Below are positions 1 through 13,202 of a DNA stretch of 64,000 bases, piece by piece. The stretch covers positions 2,903,501 through 2,967,500 of the forward strand of contig CM065175.1 of assembly GCA_033026295.1 (NCBI GenBank), given 5' to 3'. This stretch comes from Channa striata. Its lineage: Eukaryota > Chordata > Actinopteri > Anabantiformes > Channidae. Under the pieces are notes generated by a model that searched no databases, was not told the origin of the DNA, and saw only the letters and a list, made by a program, of their open reading frames with translations. The position numbers and the translations under genes were made by a program. Positions within the stretch are counted from its first letter, which is position 1; every line of letters begins with the position of its first letter.

Positions 1-2740
1 ACCAAAAGGATTTGTTTACAAAAGGCCAAACTGGAAAGAATTTGAGGTGGTAAGACAACTGAAGGTGGGAAATCTGAATAGTGATAGGATAAATGAAACA
101 GCTCAATGTGTGAGACTGTAAAAGCATTTCAGTATGTTTGATTAACGAAGACACAAAAGGAAAAAAATCAATTGTTCCATAGTAGAATTAATCTCATGAT
201 TTAGCTATCTGTGCTTGAAATAGGGCATAGAAAAATCAGGAAACACCAAATAGAACTGTATGCTATAGAATACAAAAGTACATGAGCAAAATAAGAAGGG
301 TCATAACAAAGTAAAAAAGACCAGTTACGGAGAATTGTGCTGAACATCAGAGCACAAACAAGTGTTACCCAAGTTTGGTGATTAAATTGGCTGGGAGTGT
401 TTGTTTTTGTTTTGTGTGCTGCTTTTTGTGTAGTATATCTCAAAGATAGTTGGTGCACCATCATTTAGGTGAGCAGGAGCACCTGGGCCCAATTCTCCAA
501 TGTCAATTGTTGTCTCTCCTATTTATTTGACCTGGCTTGAGCTGGTCATGACAATTAGTAATAGGGATAAGGCACACAAGCTTGCTGTAATCAGCAGGTG
601 CATAGATCGGAAAATATTTGTATAGGAAATATGAAAAGTAGAATATATGTAATAAGAAGAGGGGAAAAACATACAACATCATAATCATAACAACTCACAT
701 GCTACTAATCTTTATTTTCTATTCTACTCATAAAACGAAGCATATTATGTTTTAGTATAAGACAAACTTCACAGCAAAAATATGACGATGTATGAGGGGT
801 TAACATTAAAAACGTTGGTGCATGTAATTTCTTAGGGGTATGGTTTGATGAAAGAATGACATGGCAAAAAACTGTGTAAAGAACTGCAGTTTAGTGTAAC
901 AACATTATTAATGTTGTAAGGTGTATAAAAGTTACTACCTCACTGGATTTGATGAGCAGAAAGCTAGCTGTCCACTACTGAGTTAAAGTATCAACATACA
1001 CATTAGATTTCCCAACAAGGTGTTTGCCTAATTAGCATTGTGAATATTTTGGGAAAACTACGAAAAATAAATATATTCATGTCAATACTATGGAGAAAGG
1101 GGCAGATAAAATAGCTATAAGTGTCAAGGTGGGACTTGTTATTATTTTATTTCAATTCAACTTTTGAATTCGGTCTATCTCTGTCTCTTGGTACTCTCTA
1201 GTAACAATCATTTACATGAATTATCAGCTATATATTAAACATACATTAAAACAGTAGATATATTACAAAATATAAACATATAAAAATAGAAATTGCACTC
1301 CGTAAAAATGGCAGCGGGCAGCAGTTATACTTGATGCCCGTTTTCTGACTCTGGGCCGGTACAGATGTTGAATGGAAGAAAGCTTAGTCCCAATGATCTT
1401 TTCTGCTGACCTGACCACCCGCTGCAGTCTGTGCCTGACTGCACCACTGGGCCAGCTGCTCCACCTCTCATGTGTACATAGACTCATGACCGTCCTGCAT
1501 CAGCCCGCTATCTCATATAAAAATGCTGTAGACGCCTATACGATACTTGCTAACACCAAAGCCTGATGTCGATTTAAATATATATTAAAATGGTCAAAGA
1601 GGACTCAGTAGAGGCTGTCACCAACCATCATACTGAAATTAGTGGAATGAAGTACCTGACTAAACTAAAAAAAGTTAATTGCTAGCAAGAGTATTACAAT
1701 AATATTCCCTATGGATGCAAGGTACTATACTTTTTTTTTTTAAAATGGGATTTGACATATAATTAAAAAGGCAGATTATCCTATTCAATACAGCTGTATT
1801 GAATAGTGTATATTGCTGCAACCTCTGGGGACAGAAGACTAAGCAAAATAAAGGTATTGAGACATAGTCTGGGCCAATGCTGGCTATGATATTGGCTGGC
1901 TTTGATTAAAACATAGCCTGATGATGATGAAATTGTGAATATTTTTTACATATTTTCACCTAAAGAGTTTACATTGCTAGGAGAATCAGAATAAAATAAG
2001 GAAAATAATGGACGCTTCATAAACTGGTATGGACCAGATAGGACAAAAATTAAGTTACATCATCCAAACAGAGGAGGGCAGCAAAAAGCCTTAGCTGCAT
2101 CTAGTCTGCCAAATCAAAAAAGACGAAGAGGAAATATGGAGGGAGGGACACAACCATAGTCTACATTTCGTTGGTGGAAATCAAACAAAGTGGAAGTTGT
2201 TTTTTAGGAGAGGAGAAACGTTACATCGCGGAACACTGGTATTCTCTAAATCATTCTCCTTACATGGAAGCTTTGTTTTATTCAAAGGTATGTACAATAA
2301 TTACAAAAAAAACAAAACAAAACAAAGAACAATGACACGGAAATGGAACAGAGAAAACTTTAGGTTCTGAACGCTGGTTCTTACTCGGCGTCAATGAGGG
2401 CGCATTCGTGTCACAGAGCTAATGTCAACGTATCCACTTCCAATCACTTAGTAGCTAACTAACTGCTAACACTCTTCAAAGGAGTACCGCAGTTGTTTTA
2501 GATGTCATACCAATGCGATGTACTGCTACATTTACGGGCTTATTAGCTTGTTCCTTTGATAGAGCTTACTGCAATACTGTTCACACACTCGATAGCATGC
2601 TTCTGTCCTTCAAAGTAAGATTGCATGCTTTAACAATCGAATATTGTGCAGTAACGGCTTGCTTTCTTAATTTTGCTTGTGTGTCACGTGCTGTAGTGAC
2701 ATGTATTTTCCAATTCTATTTCTTTGTCTCACCTTTTTAA
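1..2740. other. AT-rich host intergenic DNA, no gene recognised
   Basis: Only short open frames without recognisable motifs occur here. The sequence is AT-rich with homopolymer runs, typical of fish intergenic or intronic DNA. A possible splice donor near 2288 could end a 5' non-coding exon of the downstream dnajc24 gene, but nothing else supports it. Confidence 0.5.
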
Positions 2741-2751
2741 ATAACAGCTAC

Positions 2752-3020
2752 TAAATGGTAAATGCTCTGCACTTATATAGCGCTTTTCCAACTGTTGGTA
2801 CTCAAAGCGCTTTACACTGCTTTTTATCTACTCATTTCACACTCTCAAACACACACACATTCATACACCGATGGGGGAGCTGCTATGCAGCTGGCCGATG
2901 CTCACTGGGAGCAACTAAGTGGGGTTCAGTGTCTTGCTCAAGGACGCTTCGACATGTGACCACAGGAGCCGGGGATCGAACCAACAACTATACACTACAA
3001 GTAACAGTACTTGCAGTGTA
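2752..3020. repeat. Teleost interspersed repeat (MITE/SINE-like) with a short CA tract
   Basis: The stretch matches by eye a very common fish repeat. It opens with a 'cacttatatagcgcttttcc' type motif, continues with 'caaagcgctttacactg', has a short (CA)n tract near 2850, and ends with a block rich in 'ggggatcgaaccaac'. Two overlapping short open frames here are products of the repeat, not genes. I cannot name the family exactly. Confidence 0.5.
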
Positions 3021-3029
3021 ACTGTAAAC

Positions 3030-3977
3030 ATGGGCTAGATATTAAACAGTTTTTACGACCCAAGGCAAAAAACACATCATCTATTAAGACATAATTTATC
3101 ACAAAAACATTTTAGATAAAAACACAGCTCTAAGAAGCAGTTTCCTGTAGTTGTTCTGCAGGACCATAAACCAGTATCTAAATCAAACAACTTGAGACAG
3201 CTCTAGCTAATGTCTCCTTTTCTGAGTGTGACATACTCACAGAAAATATTATAATTTATTTGACTAATTACAGTTAGCTAGAATGAAAACTTGCTGCAGA
3301 TAGAAGTTATCGGTCTAGAAGAAGAGGAAGAGCCGCTGGACAAAGGAAGTGTGTTGGTCTGTTCACTGGCTATTAGATTCAAGTATAGTCTTACAAAAAA
3401 GTATTTAATTATTCTTCTGTACAAATGAACGTTCAAATGATATCTATCAGTTTTTAAATTCACTCAAATGTAAAATAGATATGCATTATAGTCTTCTGCA
3501 ATCAGAGATGGGGGAGAGTGATGTTCTTCAGCAGCCAGGCATGCTCCTGGGGGACAGTGTATCACTGGAGGCAAACGGGGACCATGAAAGGTACAGGAGG
3601 GGACATCTTGTTGAACATGGAGACTCATCTACTTACTAATCTCTCCTTATAGCCTTGTGATAACTACCTTTATCACATTTATCAAACATAATGTCATTTA
3701 TAAAAAGTCTTTGTATTTAGCCAGCCAGAGCATCAACTCAAATAATCATCAATGATCAAAATAATCATTTGAGAGAACACACCAACATTCTCAAGGTATT
3801 TTTACTTACTCATAAACTCTTCTATCGAGTCAAAACAATCATAGAACAATACGACTTTTGTGGACAATTTCTTCTCCATAAAAACAAATGAAAAAGCAGT
3901 GACAAAAGTGTTAGCTTTAACTGTAGAGGTTTATGTTAATGATTTGTCTGTATAATGTCATTGTTGTTTTGAAACAG
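3030..3977. other. Upstream/5' intronic region of dnajc24, no firm feature
   Basis: No repeat family or coding exon is certain. A 43-codon frame from 3508 to 3639 on the plus strand starts with ATG after a plausible acceptor and contains a possible donor (AAAG/GTACAG, about 3590), but it does not join dnajc24 in frame. The last 25 bases are pyrimidine-rich and end in AG directly before the dnajc24 start codon. Confidence 0.4.
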
Positions 3978-6900
3978 ATGTGTGATGCAGCAGAGAAGGA
4001 CCTCTATGCTGTTTTGGGAGCAAGTCCTTCAGATTCAGTTCAGCAGCTCAGACACAGATATCAGCAGTTGGCCCTACAGGTAAACGCGTTGCTCTGTCAG
4101 CCTGAGACAACACACAACCACTTCTATTAGATAATACATGAATGTACTTGACTTTATGTCAGCAGCAGATCACTATGTTCCTCTTTCTAACATTCATTCC
4201 AAAGATTAATAGGTTTTGCAATGAATGTTAAAAATAGGAACATAGAGATCTGCTGATGACATAAAGTTGCAGTAGATCTATAATGTACTCATATGCCTGA
4301 CCATACAGGGCTCTGAAAGCAGTTACAAGAATCTTGAACTGCATCCTAAATGTGATTAGTATTACATAACCTCTTTTTGTAAACCTGAATGAGAAGCTAT
4401 GTAAAGCGTTCTGGGTACCCATAGGTATCGCAGACCATTTACTACTTATTAAAGCAACAAGTCCAAAGGTGTTTGTTCCTCTCTTTCAATGGCGTAATAT
4501 AAAGCACAAATATAACGTAAGGTACAAAACATAAGGCAGATAAAGTCACAATTCTTTTATGTAATATTCCAGTGGAAGGACATACAAAACTAACCCTAAA
4601 CCTAACATAATAATGTACAATAATATTTAATAATTTACAGCTTGTATAAATGTTCTTTTATCATCAGAAGTATATAAAAAAAAATAGGATTCTGCAAATG
4701 ATATTGGTGAAAGAATTTGCATCCTTTATAAATTTATTTTTTTTTTGGATGATGATACATTTGTAATAGTAAAGCTGCCTTAAATATTACATTATTGGAA
4801 AAAAAAAGTTTTTCCTCTGTTTGCCATTTCAACATAAGGAGATGCAATCCTTTGCCCTTAACTTTACGTGAATTGAATCCCAGATTTCACTAGGAATCTG
4901 TAATGCCGAAATTGATGGCATAAGGTCCTTGCACAGTCAATGTTCAGTGTATAGGTAATTACTAGGGGTGGCTTGATACTGCTTTTTCATGTTCAATACA
5001 GATACCGATACCATAATCTTGAGTATCTGCCGATATCGATATAGATCCAATACCATCTTTTTCCCTCTCCTAAACAATTGCTTAATAACACATTTGTCAA
5101 ATTTTCTATTCCCCTAAAGGAAGAAATACATTGTCCACAACATGACTGAGCTGTGAAATTCTGGCGCTTCATTTTTATTTAAAATCTTCACACAGAGAAG
5201 TTTTAGCAGCAGTTTTGATTAGTCAGGACAATTCAAACATGCAAGGAAAGGTTAAAGTGTACCTTTGTGTAAACATTCGTTACTCTAAATATTTAGGTTT
5301 TGCACATATTTAACATTTCCGTTGCTATACCATTGGACTCACCTGTGTGTGAGCCCCGAAACGGTTTAGCCCACAGCACTGCTTTTTGCAACATAAAGTC
5401 AAGAGTTTATCCACTGTGCAGTAAGGCTTAGTAATTACATAGGACACACGTCTGAGCTCCACATGTCAGTTGTAAAACATTTTCAAAAGACTTAAGGAAT
5501 TCACTCACTTGCTTATATTTTTTAGGATAGCGGTGTCAGAGACGGAATGCTGGGTAGGTAACACGTAGCAATGCGCCAAATACTCCATTAAGCATCGAAA
5601 ACCTGGATTTTTAACAAGAGAGAGGCTTGTCCCCAAGCACAATGAACTCTGTCACTTTCTCTGTTATCTCTTTAGCTTTGTTGTTGTCTGGGGGGAGTAT
5701 CTTAAGCGTTTCCTGCAATGTTTGTTGTTGTGGGACAGTTTTCTTCTTAGCATTTGATGCTTGTATAAATTCAGCATACAGGCTTTCCACAATGTTGTTC
5801 CAACTAATCAAGTTGATGGTGTTAAAGTTTCCAACACTATCCACTTACGTTGCATAAACTGCAAAGTTTATGCAACGTTGCATTTTATGGCAACGTGGCA
5901 ACTTTTGTCTTCCTTGAGAGGAAGACTTTTGTCTTCCTTGAGTTTAAAATAACTCCATGCAGCCGACATGGTAACGCTGACCGGTCTCACCTATGCCTGT
6001 CAGTCACGTTAAAGCTACTGTTCATGTGACATCTATTTTTACAGCACGGTGCTCATGTGTCAGCTTTTAAGCAGCTATATCATAGTTTAAAATACATTCT
6101 CTGTAATATATATCGGATCAGATTAAACTTCCTTCTCCTTGCAGTATCCAATCCACAGATTTTGGCCAGTATCGGATTAATATCGATACTGAATATTGGA
6201 TTGGCGCACCCCTAATAATCACAATGTGTATATTTGATATTCTTCCATAGTAAGGGTTTCCGCCTGCATAAAGACAATGAGGAAATATTTAGGGGAAAGT
6301 CTTTGTTCTTTGAGAATTGTGAATTGTGCTCCTGGTATGGATGTTTCTGTACCTCCTGCCCGACAGAAGAGGGTGAGAAGATTGTGGAAGGGCGAGGAAA
6401 TCTTAGACCTACAATTTTGGTGGCTTTGTGGGTACACTAAATTAATTTATCCTGTAGTGATGGGAGCCAATCTATATTTGATATCGTTTTTCAAAATAAC
6501 AGTCTTTATAGTATTAAATCCTGTGTTTTTCTGTGTGTGTGCATGTGTGTATATGCATGCGCAAATGTACAGTACCACCCAGATCGACTTAAAGCTCAGT
6601 GTTCTGCGGAAGCTGAATCTGGTGTAAAGAAGTTTCTAGAAGCTGATGCAGCCTGGAGGATCCTTAGTGACCATAACAAGAGAAGACAGTATGACATCCA
6701 GAGGAGAGGTAGGACTACATTTAAGTTTATAAGATATTGTTTTAATTGTTACAGAGTAGGGCTGATTTATCACATTTTAAATTGTGTTTAATGATGTAAT
6801 AACTACTACACTCAGTTGGAAATTTGTAGGGTAACCGCTAGACCAAGGGCATGTCTCAATACAAAGTATGCTAAGGAAACTCTATTGAGGCACCAGTGTA

Positions 6901-7325
6901 CTGTTTATCATATGAATGCTATTTTCAATCTGCTATAAAACCTTAAAATGGCATATAAGGACAGTACAACAATTATAATGGTTTTTAAAAAATCTACTTA
7001 CAGTTGTGTGTTTGTGCATCGTTCACCGTTTTTGCTAAGTAGCATGGAATCCACGATGGGGGGTTGATAGGGGGCGGATAATCCCCTGGGATGACCGTGA
7101 ACATTATTCATCAGATCCTCTCAGCTCAGTTGCAGCTTTTTGACATTGACTGGTATTTCAGCTGAATGAACAGTTCTCAAGGTGGTGAAAACTGGACGGA
7201 GTGAGAACATTTCTTGGTATTTAATCCGGACTTGGCTAGATGCAATCTTTGAATTGGAACAGTACTTGTGCTGTTATTTCACAAGTCATTATGTTATATA
7301 TGTTATTTCATATATATATATGAAC

Positions 7326-7369
<44 letters not shown>

Positions 7370-8744
7370 GTTCATAGCGAATGGTAAGTAATGAACCTTG
7401 CCTTTTACTACTTAAATAATAATGCAAAAATGTATTTTCAGCTCAGGAACTGAAACAGGATTGGCCAGTAGATACTACAGTGTGTCTGGAGGAAATGTCA
7501 TGGGACCAGGGTAAGTGTGCAGCACATAGGTTAAATAACATGCTAAGAAACACTCATCTGCCATACAGACTTAGTATATACTGTATATAAGAAAAGCCTT
7601 GTGTAGGGCAAGGTAAAATGAAATTGAATCATGACCCATCCAAAATTCAGTTGAATTCATCTTTATATAGCATCAGTTCACTATAGACTCCTCTCAAGGC
7701 ACTTTACGTAAGAAAGTCAAGACTATGAAGTCTTGAATAAGTGGAGACAAAAAAAGAGAAGAACATCAAAAAGCAACAAAACAGGAAAAGGAAGACAAAG
7801 TATATAGGATTATTTCTTCCTGATAGTTTAATTTTCATTTTCCCTAACCTAACCCTGGACTAAGGGTAGAAAAAAGGAGGCAGCTTCACTCCAATAATGA
7901 TCTCTCATTAAGATTTTTGCTGCTATAGCATTAAATGTGCATAATAATGAGGCTATGGAAATATACTGTATTAAATCATCCCTCCCCCACCAGAAAATGT
8001 GTCTTGATTGGCTAAAAATGTATTAACTTGGTTGATTGATGCAATCATATTGTCCAGGTCTATTTACCACATCTTTTGCCCCATCCATTCATTATCTGTA
8101 ACTGGTTATTCTATCCATATTTGATTTTTTTTTTTCACTAAAAATACTTAAAATTAAATTCCAGGGTAAAATCAGTATTTATGCAATGAAAACATGTGAA
8201 TGATGGTAACATTGTTTTAGCAATTATGAGCAGAAAACAAAACTATAACATTATGCTGCTTTATAAACTCAGACTTCATGTTGTAAAATCTGACTTGAGT
8301 TGTACAGTAAGAGCTTTAGCCCTGAACGCTCTGTTGAGTCATATCTTAAACTTCAAGTCACCAACAGCCCACACTACTGTCTTGGTATTTAAAGTTGTTG
8401 CTTTTTTGTTTTTTTTGTACAACTGAAAAATGGATAGCTTAGGGTGAAAATTCAGTCAATACATTTTAATTGAACATTTATATCACAATAATCACAATTT
8501 GATTATTATTATAAGTAAATGCAAAAAGTATGTGAGCTTGTTTTTTTCTCCCTCAGATCTGTGTGTTTATAAATACTGCTGTCGCTGTGGAGGGGGATTC
8601 AGTGTCGCAGAGGATGAAGTGCAGGAGGAGAAACATAGCAGGCAGCAGGATTATGAAAAGGAGAAAATTGAAGGAGGACTGCACAGAAGTGTAATTGTTT
8701 GCTGTGATACATGTTCCCTCAGTCTGTGTGTCAAAAAGACTTAA
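3978..8744 (+). CDS. dnajc24: dnajc24 (DPH4-type J-domain / CSL zinc-finger protein), four coding exons
   Basis: Coding exons lie at 3978-4079, 6573-6708, 7442-7510 and 8557-8744. All introns are GT-AG, phases are compatible, and the product is 164 aa (human DNAJC24 is about 149 aa). Exon 1 gives J-domain helix I-II (KDLYAVLGASPSDS). Exon 2 opens with the HPD motif (residues 36-38) that stimulates Hsp70, followed by helices III-IV ending RRQYDIQRRG. Exon 4 carries the CSL-type zinc site: C111/C113 in CRCGG and C152/C155 in CCDTCSL. Known role of the family: the DPH4 co-chaperone that binds iron and zinc and supports the first steps of diphthamide synthesis on elongation factor 2. An acceptor AG abuts the ATG, so a non-coding 5' exon probably lies upstream. 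No frame defect is seen, so this is a live host gene. Residues 124-145, between the zinc-ligand pairs, are a longer charged insert than in mammals. Confidence 0.93.
4963..6214 (-). mobile_element. hAT-family DNA transposon relic in dnajc24 intron 1
   Basis: The ends are inverted: TAGGGGTG at 4963 and CACCCCTA ending at 6214. They are flanked by 8-bp sequences gtaattac and ataatcac that match at 6 of 8 positions, which fits an aged hAT target-site duplication. On the minus strand at 5611-5844 a fragment with EKVTEFIVLGDKPLS resembles the start of the BED/hAT (ZBED-like) transposase region. After this it breaks by frameshift, with further related residues readable to about 5520. The sub-terminal arms are rich in 'gatatcgat'-like words. 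The element is dead and intronic. Confidence 0.75.
7301..7376. repeat. (AT)n microsatellite forming a long palindrome
   Basis: A run of about 43 bases of alternating AT (7327-7369) is bracketed by TATGAACATT on the left and AATGTTCATA on the right, so the whole tract is self-complementary. It lies in dnajc24 intron 2 and is a likely cruciform or polymorphic site. Confidence 0.85.
7650..7795. repeat. Fragment of a common teleost interspersed repeat
   Basis: The words 'tttatatagc', 'ttcactatag' and 'tctcaaggcactttac' occur in the order seen in an abundant fish repeat family. No ends or coding content are visible. It lies in dnajc24 intron 3. Confidence 0.35.
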
Positions 8745-8844
8745 ATGTTTAATCACCAGTAATATGCAAGTAGTAAACTATCTTTTCACCCTTGAAAAGT
8801 GATGACTACATATTTGTCCCAGGATTTCCGTTGTTACCCTGCTG

Positions 8845-9112
8845 AGCAGTTCTTAGCTTAGTTGGTGGAGCAGTAACCCACAAACCACAAGGTAAGTGGT
8901 TTGTCTAATGATTCCTCTGGGCTACATGTCTTTGGGGAAGACAGCAAAACCCCAAGTATGCCCTGGTGGGTCAGGCGATCGCCTTATTTGTAGCCAACAC
9001 AATTTTGTTTGTGTGTGAATGGGTTATATTAATAGTAAATTTCACAGTACATTTTTGAAGTGATCTGGATAAAAGGACTGGCTCTGGATATAAGACCATC
9101 TGCTATTTATCA
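8845..9112 (+). mobile_element. tRNA-derived SINE
   Basis: The left part resembles a tRNA gene. It has an A-box-like 'tagcttagttggtgg', an anticodon-arm-like 'acccacaaaccacaagg', and a degraded B-box region ('ggtttg...gattcc') split by a small insertion. It is followed by the fish SINE body words 'ctacatgtctttgggg', 'aaccccaagt' and 'gtgtgtgaatgggttat', ending near 'aaaaggactggct...ctgctatttatca'. It sits just 3' of dnajc24. A functional tRNA is excluded because the D and T arms are not intact. Confidence 0.6.
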
Positions 9113-10539
9113 TTTTAAAGAGTGTATATATTTAACAAAGCCTTATTGGGTGTTCTAGAAAACCTGCAAAATCTGTGAACCATTTTATAGTCCTCAAAAT
9201 CTTCAAAGGTCATGGAGGTCGTGGAAACTAATAGGAACTGTTGGGTCTGAGCTATGCAATCTTGTGGCCCTAAGCTGTTTGCCTTTGAGGGCCCCTATTT
9301 ACGGCCTTAACCCTTGTCTCCCTCCAATTGAGACCATCGTGGAAAAAATGGCCATGCACATAAAAACTGCTACAAAATCATCCTACACCAATATTATTTT
9401 GCTTTTTTTTTTTATAAATCACTTAAACATCACAATAACTGAATCATTGCTTATTTATAGGAAAAAAACCCACAAAAACTCTTTTTTTCCATAAACTAAA
9501 TAGTAGGAAGATGGGGTTTAGTGGTGATTAGAGTCGTGGATATATCAAAGATTATCAGCAAAATTGGTTTGATTGCGTTAGTACTTTTTATGTAGTGGTT
9601 GATACTCCCTCTGGAAACCACCATGGCCAAAAATCCCCCATAGACTTCAATGTAAACCAAGTTTTTTTTTTTTTAAAGCTCCATTCCATTACACTATAAA
9701 GCCGTGCATTCTGAAATGTCAGCATTTCATCTTGAAGAAAAGTAGTGATATTTGACATTTTGACTGTATTTCATCAGATTCAACCTCTTCCCCATTGTAG
9801 GCTTATCTATGAAATTATTGTATTTTTGCAATCAAACTATTTTGCTGTTAATCTTTGCAGACATTGACATCCATGTGCTCTTCTCCATGCCAGCATATAT
9901 TAAATTTAGATAGATCATCACGCTGAGTCCTGTCGTCAGTTTTTCAAAGATCTAATAACATTTCACTAAGAAGACAGAAAATGCGTAGTACACGACTTTA
10001 TTTCCAACATCTGTTGGTGGTTGTCTGGTCATCATTTCCACTGTCCTCAGTGGTAGTGATTGTGAATGTTGGCTCTTCTTCAGTTCAGTTTTTAATGTTT
10101 TATGTGAAATAGTTTTTAATAAAATCAGGCTTAAGTTGTACCCTGGCACATGAGCTCAATCTCTGAATTTTGATCTTTGGTAAAATTCTTGAAAATATGT
10201 TTTGATGTTAGTGTGTGTAAATTGACCACTGTCTTTATATATTTGAAATAAACAGTGGCAACAAGACACAGGCTGAAGAAAGGGTAGTTGAGTTTTTGAA
10301 AAGTAATGAAATATGCTATAACTCACTGAATTTAGTTTGGGATTTTTCTTTTCTTGTCCCTCCTACACCTGGATAGATGAATGCATGTTTTATGGCAATG
10401 TGGTGCTAAAGCAGTAGAATTTGTAATTTTTAATCAGTTACTTATACAAACAAGCAAATCAATTACTTAGCAGTTGCTTACTTTTGTTTTGTCAAAAAAA
10501 AGAACAAATAAAAGTGTATTTTGTACTTAGAATTGCTTA
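9113..10539. other. Host intergenic DNA downstream of dnajc24
   Basis: No supported exon. An AATAAA at about 10245 and scattered short frames are seen. In mammals immp1l lies convergent with dnajc24 at this point, but I could not recognise any signal-peptidase-like exon on the minus strand. Confidence 0.4.
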
Positions 10540-10645
10540 GTAAAGTAGACGCTTTATTGTCATAATTGAGTACATATGCATTTATGCACATGTTGCAATG
10601 AGATTTTCAGGCACAAACAGTGTCTGGGGAACTAATGCTGAGGTA
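10540..10645. repeat. Short interspersed repeat fragment
   Basis: The words 'agacgctttattgtcat', 'catatgcatttatgcac' and 'caatgagattttcagg' resemble a frequent fish repeat with a 'ctttattgtcatt' core. No boundaries were found. Confidence 0.35.
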
Positions 10646-10789
10646 GGTAGGCCATTGTGAAGTGTTATACACTTACAATTTAGTTTAAAGGGTTCCGTTA
10701 TTTAAATTTACTTTAAGTGTACTCTTAATGTAGTACAGAGTACTCAGATTTACAGTTTTTCAAGTTAAATTAACTGAAATTGCTTGGAT

Positions 10790-10965
10790 GACTAGACTTA
10801 GTCATTTGGCAGATGCTTTTATCCAATGCGACTTTGGTACACACACAAATGATGGTGATGGCTGATGCAAGGTGCTCATATGGCCCACTGTACATGCATT
10901 TGATCTGACGTTTTCGGCACTGTGAGAGACGTTCATTCAGTCGGCAGGCTGCAGCCCAGCTTCTG
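10790..10965. repeat. Short interspersed repeat fragment
   Basis: It contains 'catttggcagatgctttta' followed by 'tccaatgcgactt', a hallmark word pair of a widespread teleost SINE-like repeat, then about 120 bp of less clear sequence. No gene. Confidence 0.45.
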
Positions 10966-11410
10966 AGGGAACCTGATGGATAATGTCAACAGACTGATCT
11001 AAGTAAACTGTGGTACTTCTACCACTAAAATTTTAATGTATGTTATTATTGAGTTTGTGAGACAAAAGGCATCTTGAAATATATTGCTGGCAGTTTAAAG
11101 TATATTTTACATATTTTATCGGATGCTGCAAATTACCTTGGATTCAAACAAATTCAATATAGAAATACAGCATTTGTTTTGTAACACTTCGTCACTGTGC
11201 ATTAATTACTGTGCAGTTGCGTTTCAGTGTGATCAACAGTACTGAGCTAAGCTGCTGCTGTCACCAAAGACACTGCCCCCCCAAAAAAATAGTCCTCTCC
11301 TCCTCAGAATCCAGACTCCAATCTCAGGCTTGCACAATACATTCATATAACATACAGTATATTCATTAAATAAATTACACATAAAATAACTTATAAATAC
11401 ATAAACAGAT

Positions 11411-11890
11411 TTGTATTCCAGGGATTCAGGATCACTCCTACCCCTTTTCTCTTTCTATCCCACCATGGTAGAACAGTTTGTATCCTCGTCCAATACTACG
11501 TGCTTTGCTGCCCTTCCACCTCGTCTCCTGCACACACAGTATGTCCATCTTCCTTCTCTCCATCATATTTGCCAGCCCTCTATATTTCCTTCCCATTCTG
11601 CAACTGTTAAGAGTCCCTGTTCTCAGATCTATGCTCCTGCCTTTCTCTTCTCTCTCTGTCCACAAACCCTTCTGCCTCCTCTGCTTCTTCGACCAACAGT
11701 CATCCAATTTCCACCGGCACACTGTAGGTTAACAGCACCGGTGCCGGTCGTTGTTAACCCGTGCCTCGACCGATCCGGTATGAAATTCCTATAGACGATT
11801 TGCATGTTTTTTTTGGGCAAGTTTTATGACGGATGCCCTTCCTGACGCAACCCTCTCTATTTATCTGGGCTTGGGACCGGCACATAGGTC
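11411..11890 (-). mobile_element. 5' fragment of an RTE-type non-LTR retrotransposon
   Basis: Read on the minus strand, 11722-11438 encodes the start of an RTE-type apurinic endonuclease, with NMMERRKMDILCVQETRWKG as the conserved E-T-R-W motif region. Upstream (11750-11890) lies the typical non-coding leader with 'gacggatgcccttcctgac'. The rest of the element (endonuclease C-terminus, reverse transcriptase) is absent. This piece complements the RTE 3' portion at 15.97-17.96 kb but lies in the opposite orientation and is a separate insertion or an inversion product. Confidence 0.75.
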
Positions 11891-13200
11891 ACTGGCTTGC
11901 AACCCCTGTGGCTAGATTTGAAAACAATTGATTCTAAATTGCCAAAGAGGCTCTTTTTCTTATTATATCATGTAAAAGAACTCATAACTTACAGTGAAAT
12001 AATTTGAGCACCATAAGCAGATTTCACATTGGTGTGACCCAATCCAAACCCATATATATTAAACATCCTTTATTAACATCCATATATATATATTTAGTTT
12101 GTTGATCTGAGAAATGACATGTATTTTGTTACAGGACCATGGTGGCAGATAATGACTTATTGCTTACTTTTTAGCTAAGATTGACCTTGCTGTCTACAGG
12201 CTGTGACAGTTGCAGAGAAATCGGTCATGGCATCCAGAGATAATGTTGGTCAGGCTGATCTAACTTTGATCTAAAATTTTGGATATTACATGAGCAGAGA
12301 ACATCACAACTTTCTACAGCAAGATGGTCGAGATTTAATACCAGTGTTACATAACCTGCCTAATGTAATTGTTGATAAATGTAATGTTCTTAATTCAGCA
12401 CAGCTACGTTTGAGAATTCTTTTTTTAATTGAATCTTAAACACGGAGAGTTTAAGAAATAACACTAACTAATAAATCTGAATAACTGTGACTTAGTTTTA
12501 GCAGGAAACCCAATGTGGATCCTGTAGCTTAGGAAGCTGCGGAACAGGAGGTATCACACACGCACTCACATGATAACAAACATAAACACATAAATCTGCA
12601 ATTAACTGCTATACATCAGTTTTCTACTGCTAATGAAAGAAAATTTTGTAGGGAAAACAGTTGCAAATTCCAAAATGAAATTCTTCTTAAAGACTTGACA
12701 AAATTGACACACGGGTTGAACCATGTGTCAAAATGGGGAATGGTGATATGGTAATACTGGTTTTACCAAAGAGTGTGTATGATATGCACAGAAATATTAT
12801 CAATCTTGTCTTGCTTATCTGTGCGACATTACTAATGCCACAGGGAGCATTTACTCCATCTGCTAAACCATTTGAACATGCGATGATTCATTTTAAATGA
12901 GTTGCTACACGGTTGAGAGAAAAGATATTGTGTTGTTATGACTGAAATGTAGTCAAAATAAAATTGGCCAAGTATCTCGAACAGGTCTCCCTTGGACCGA
13001 AGTTCTTTCACATGAGAATAGAAGGAGAGTACGGCCCAATCTCAGGCCTCTCAAAAATGAAAAAGTGAATTCTTAACCTCAAGTACTGTGAAATTGCATG
13101 TTGCAGTATTGCCAGACGTTTTCTTCTGCTTTCTTTCAAATACATTAGTAGGTAAAGGACATTATTCCTATTCGAGGTCAAATATTTCCACAAAGAGAAA
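11891..13200. other. Host intergenic DNA, nothing recognised
   Basis: AT-rich sequence with no motif-bearing frame and no obvious repeat ends. Confidence 0.4.
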
Positions 13201-13202
13201 GC

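Noticed and set aside
8850..8930. A tRNA gene
   Set aside because: The tRNA-like part has damaged arms and is joined to a SINE body.
9113..11400. immp1l exons expected beside dnajc24 by mammalian gene order
   Set aside because: No signal-peptidase-type motif was readable on the minus strand; order may differ or exons lie elsewhere.
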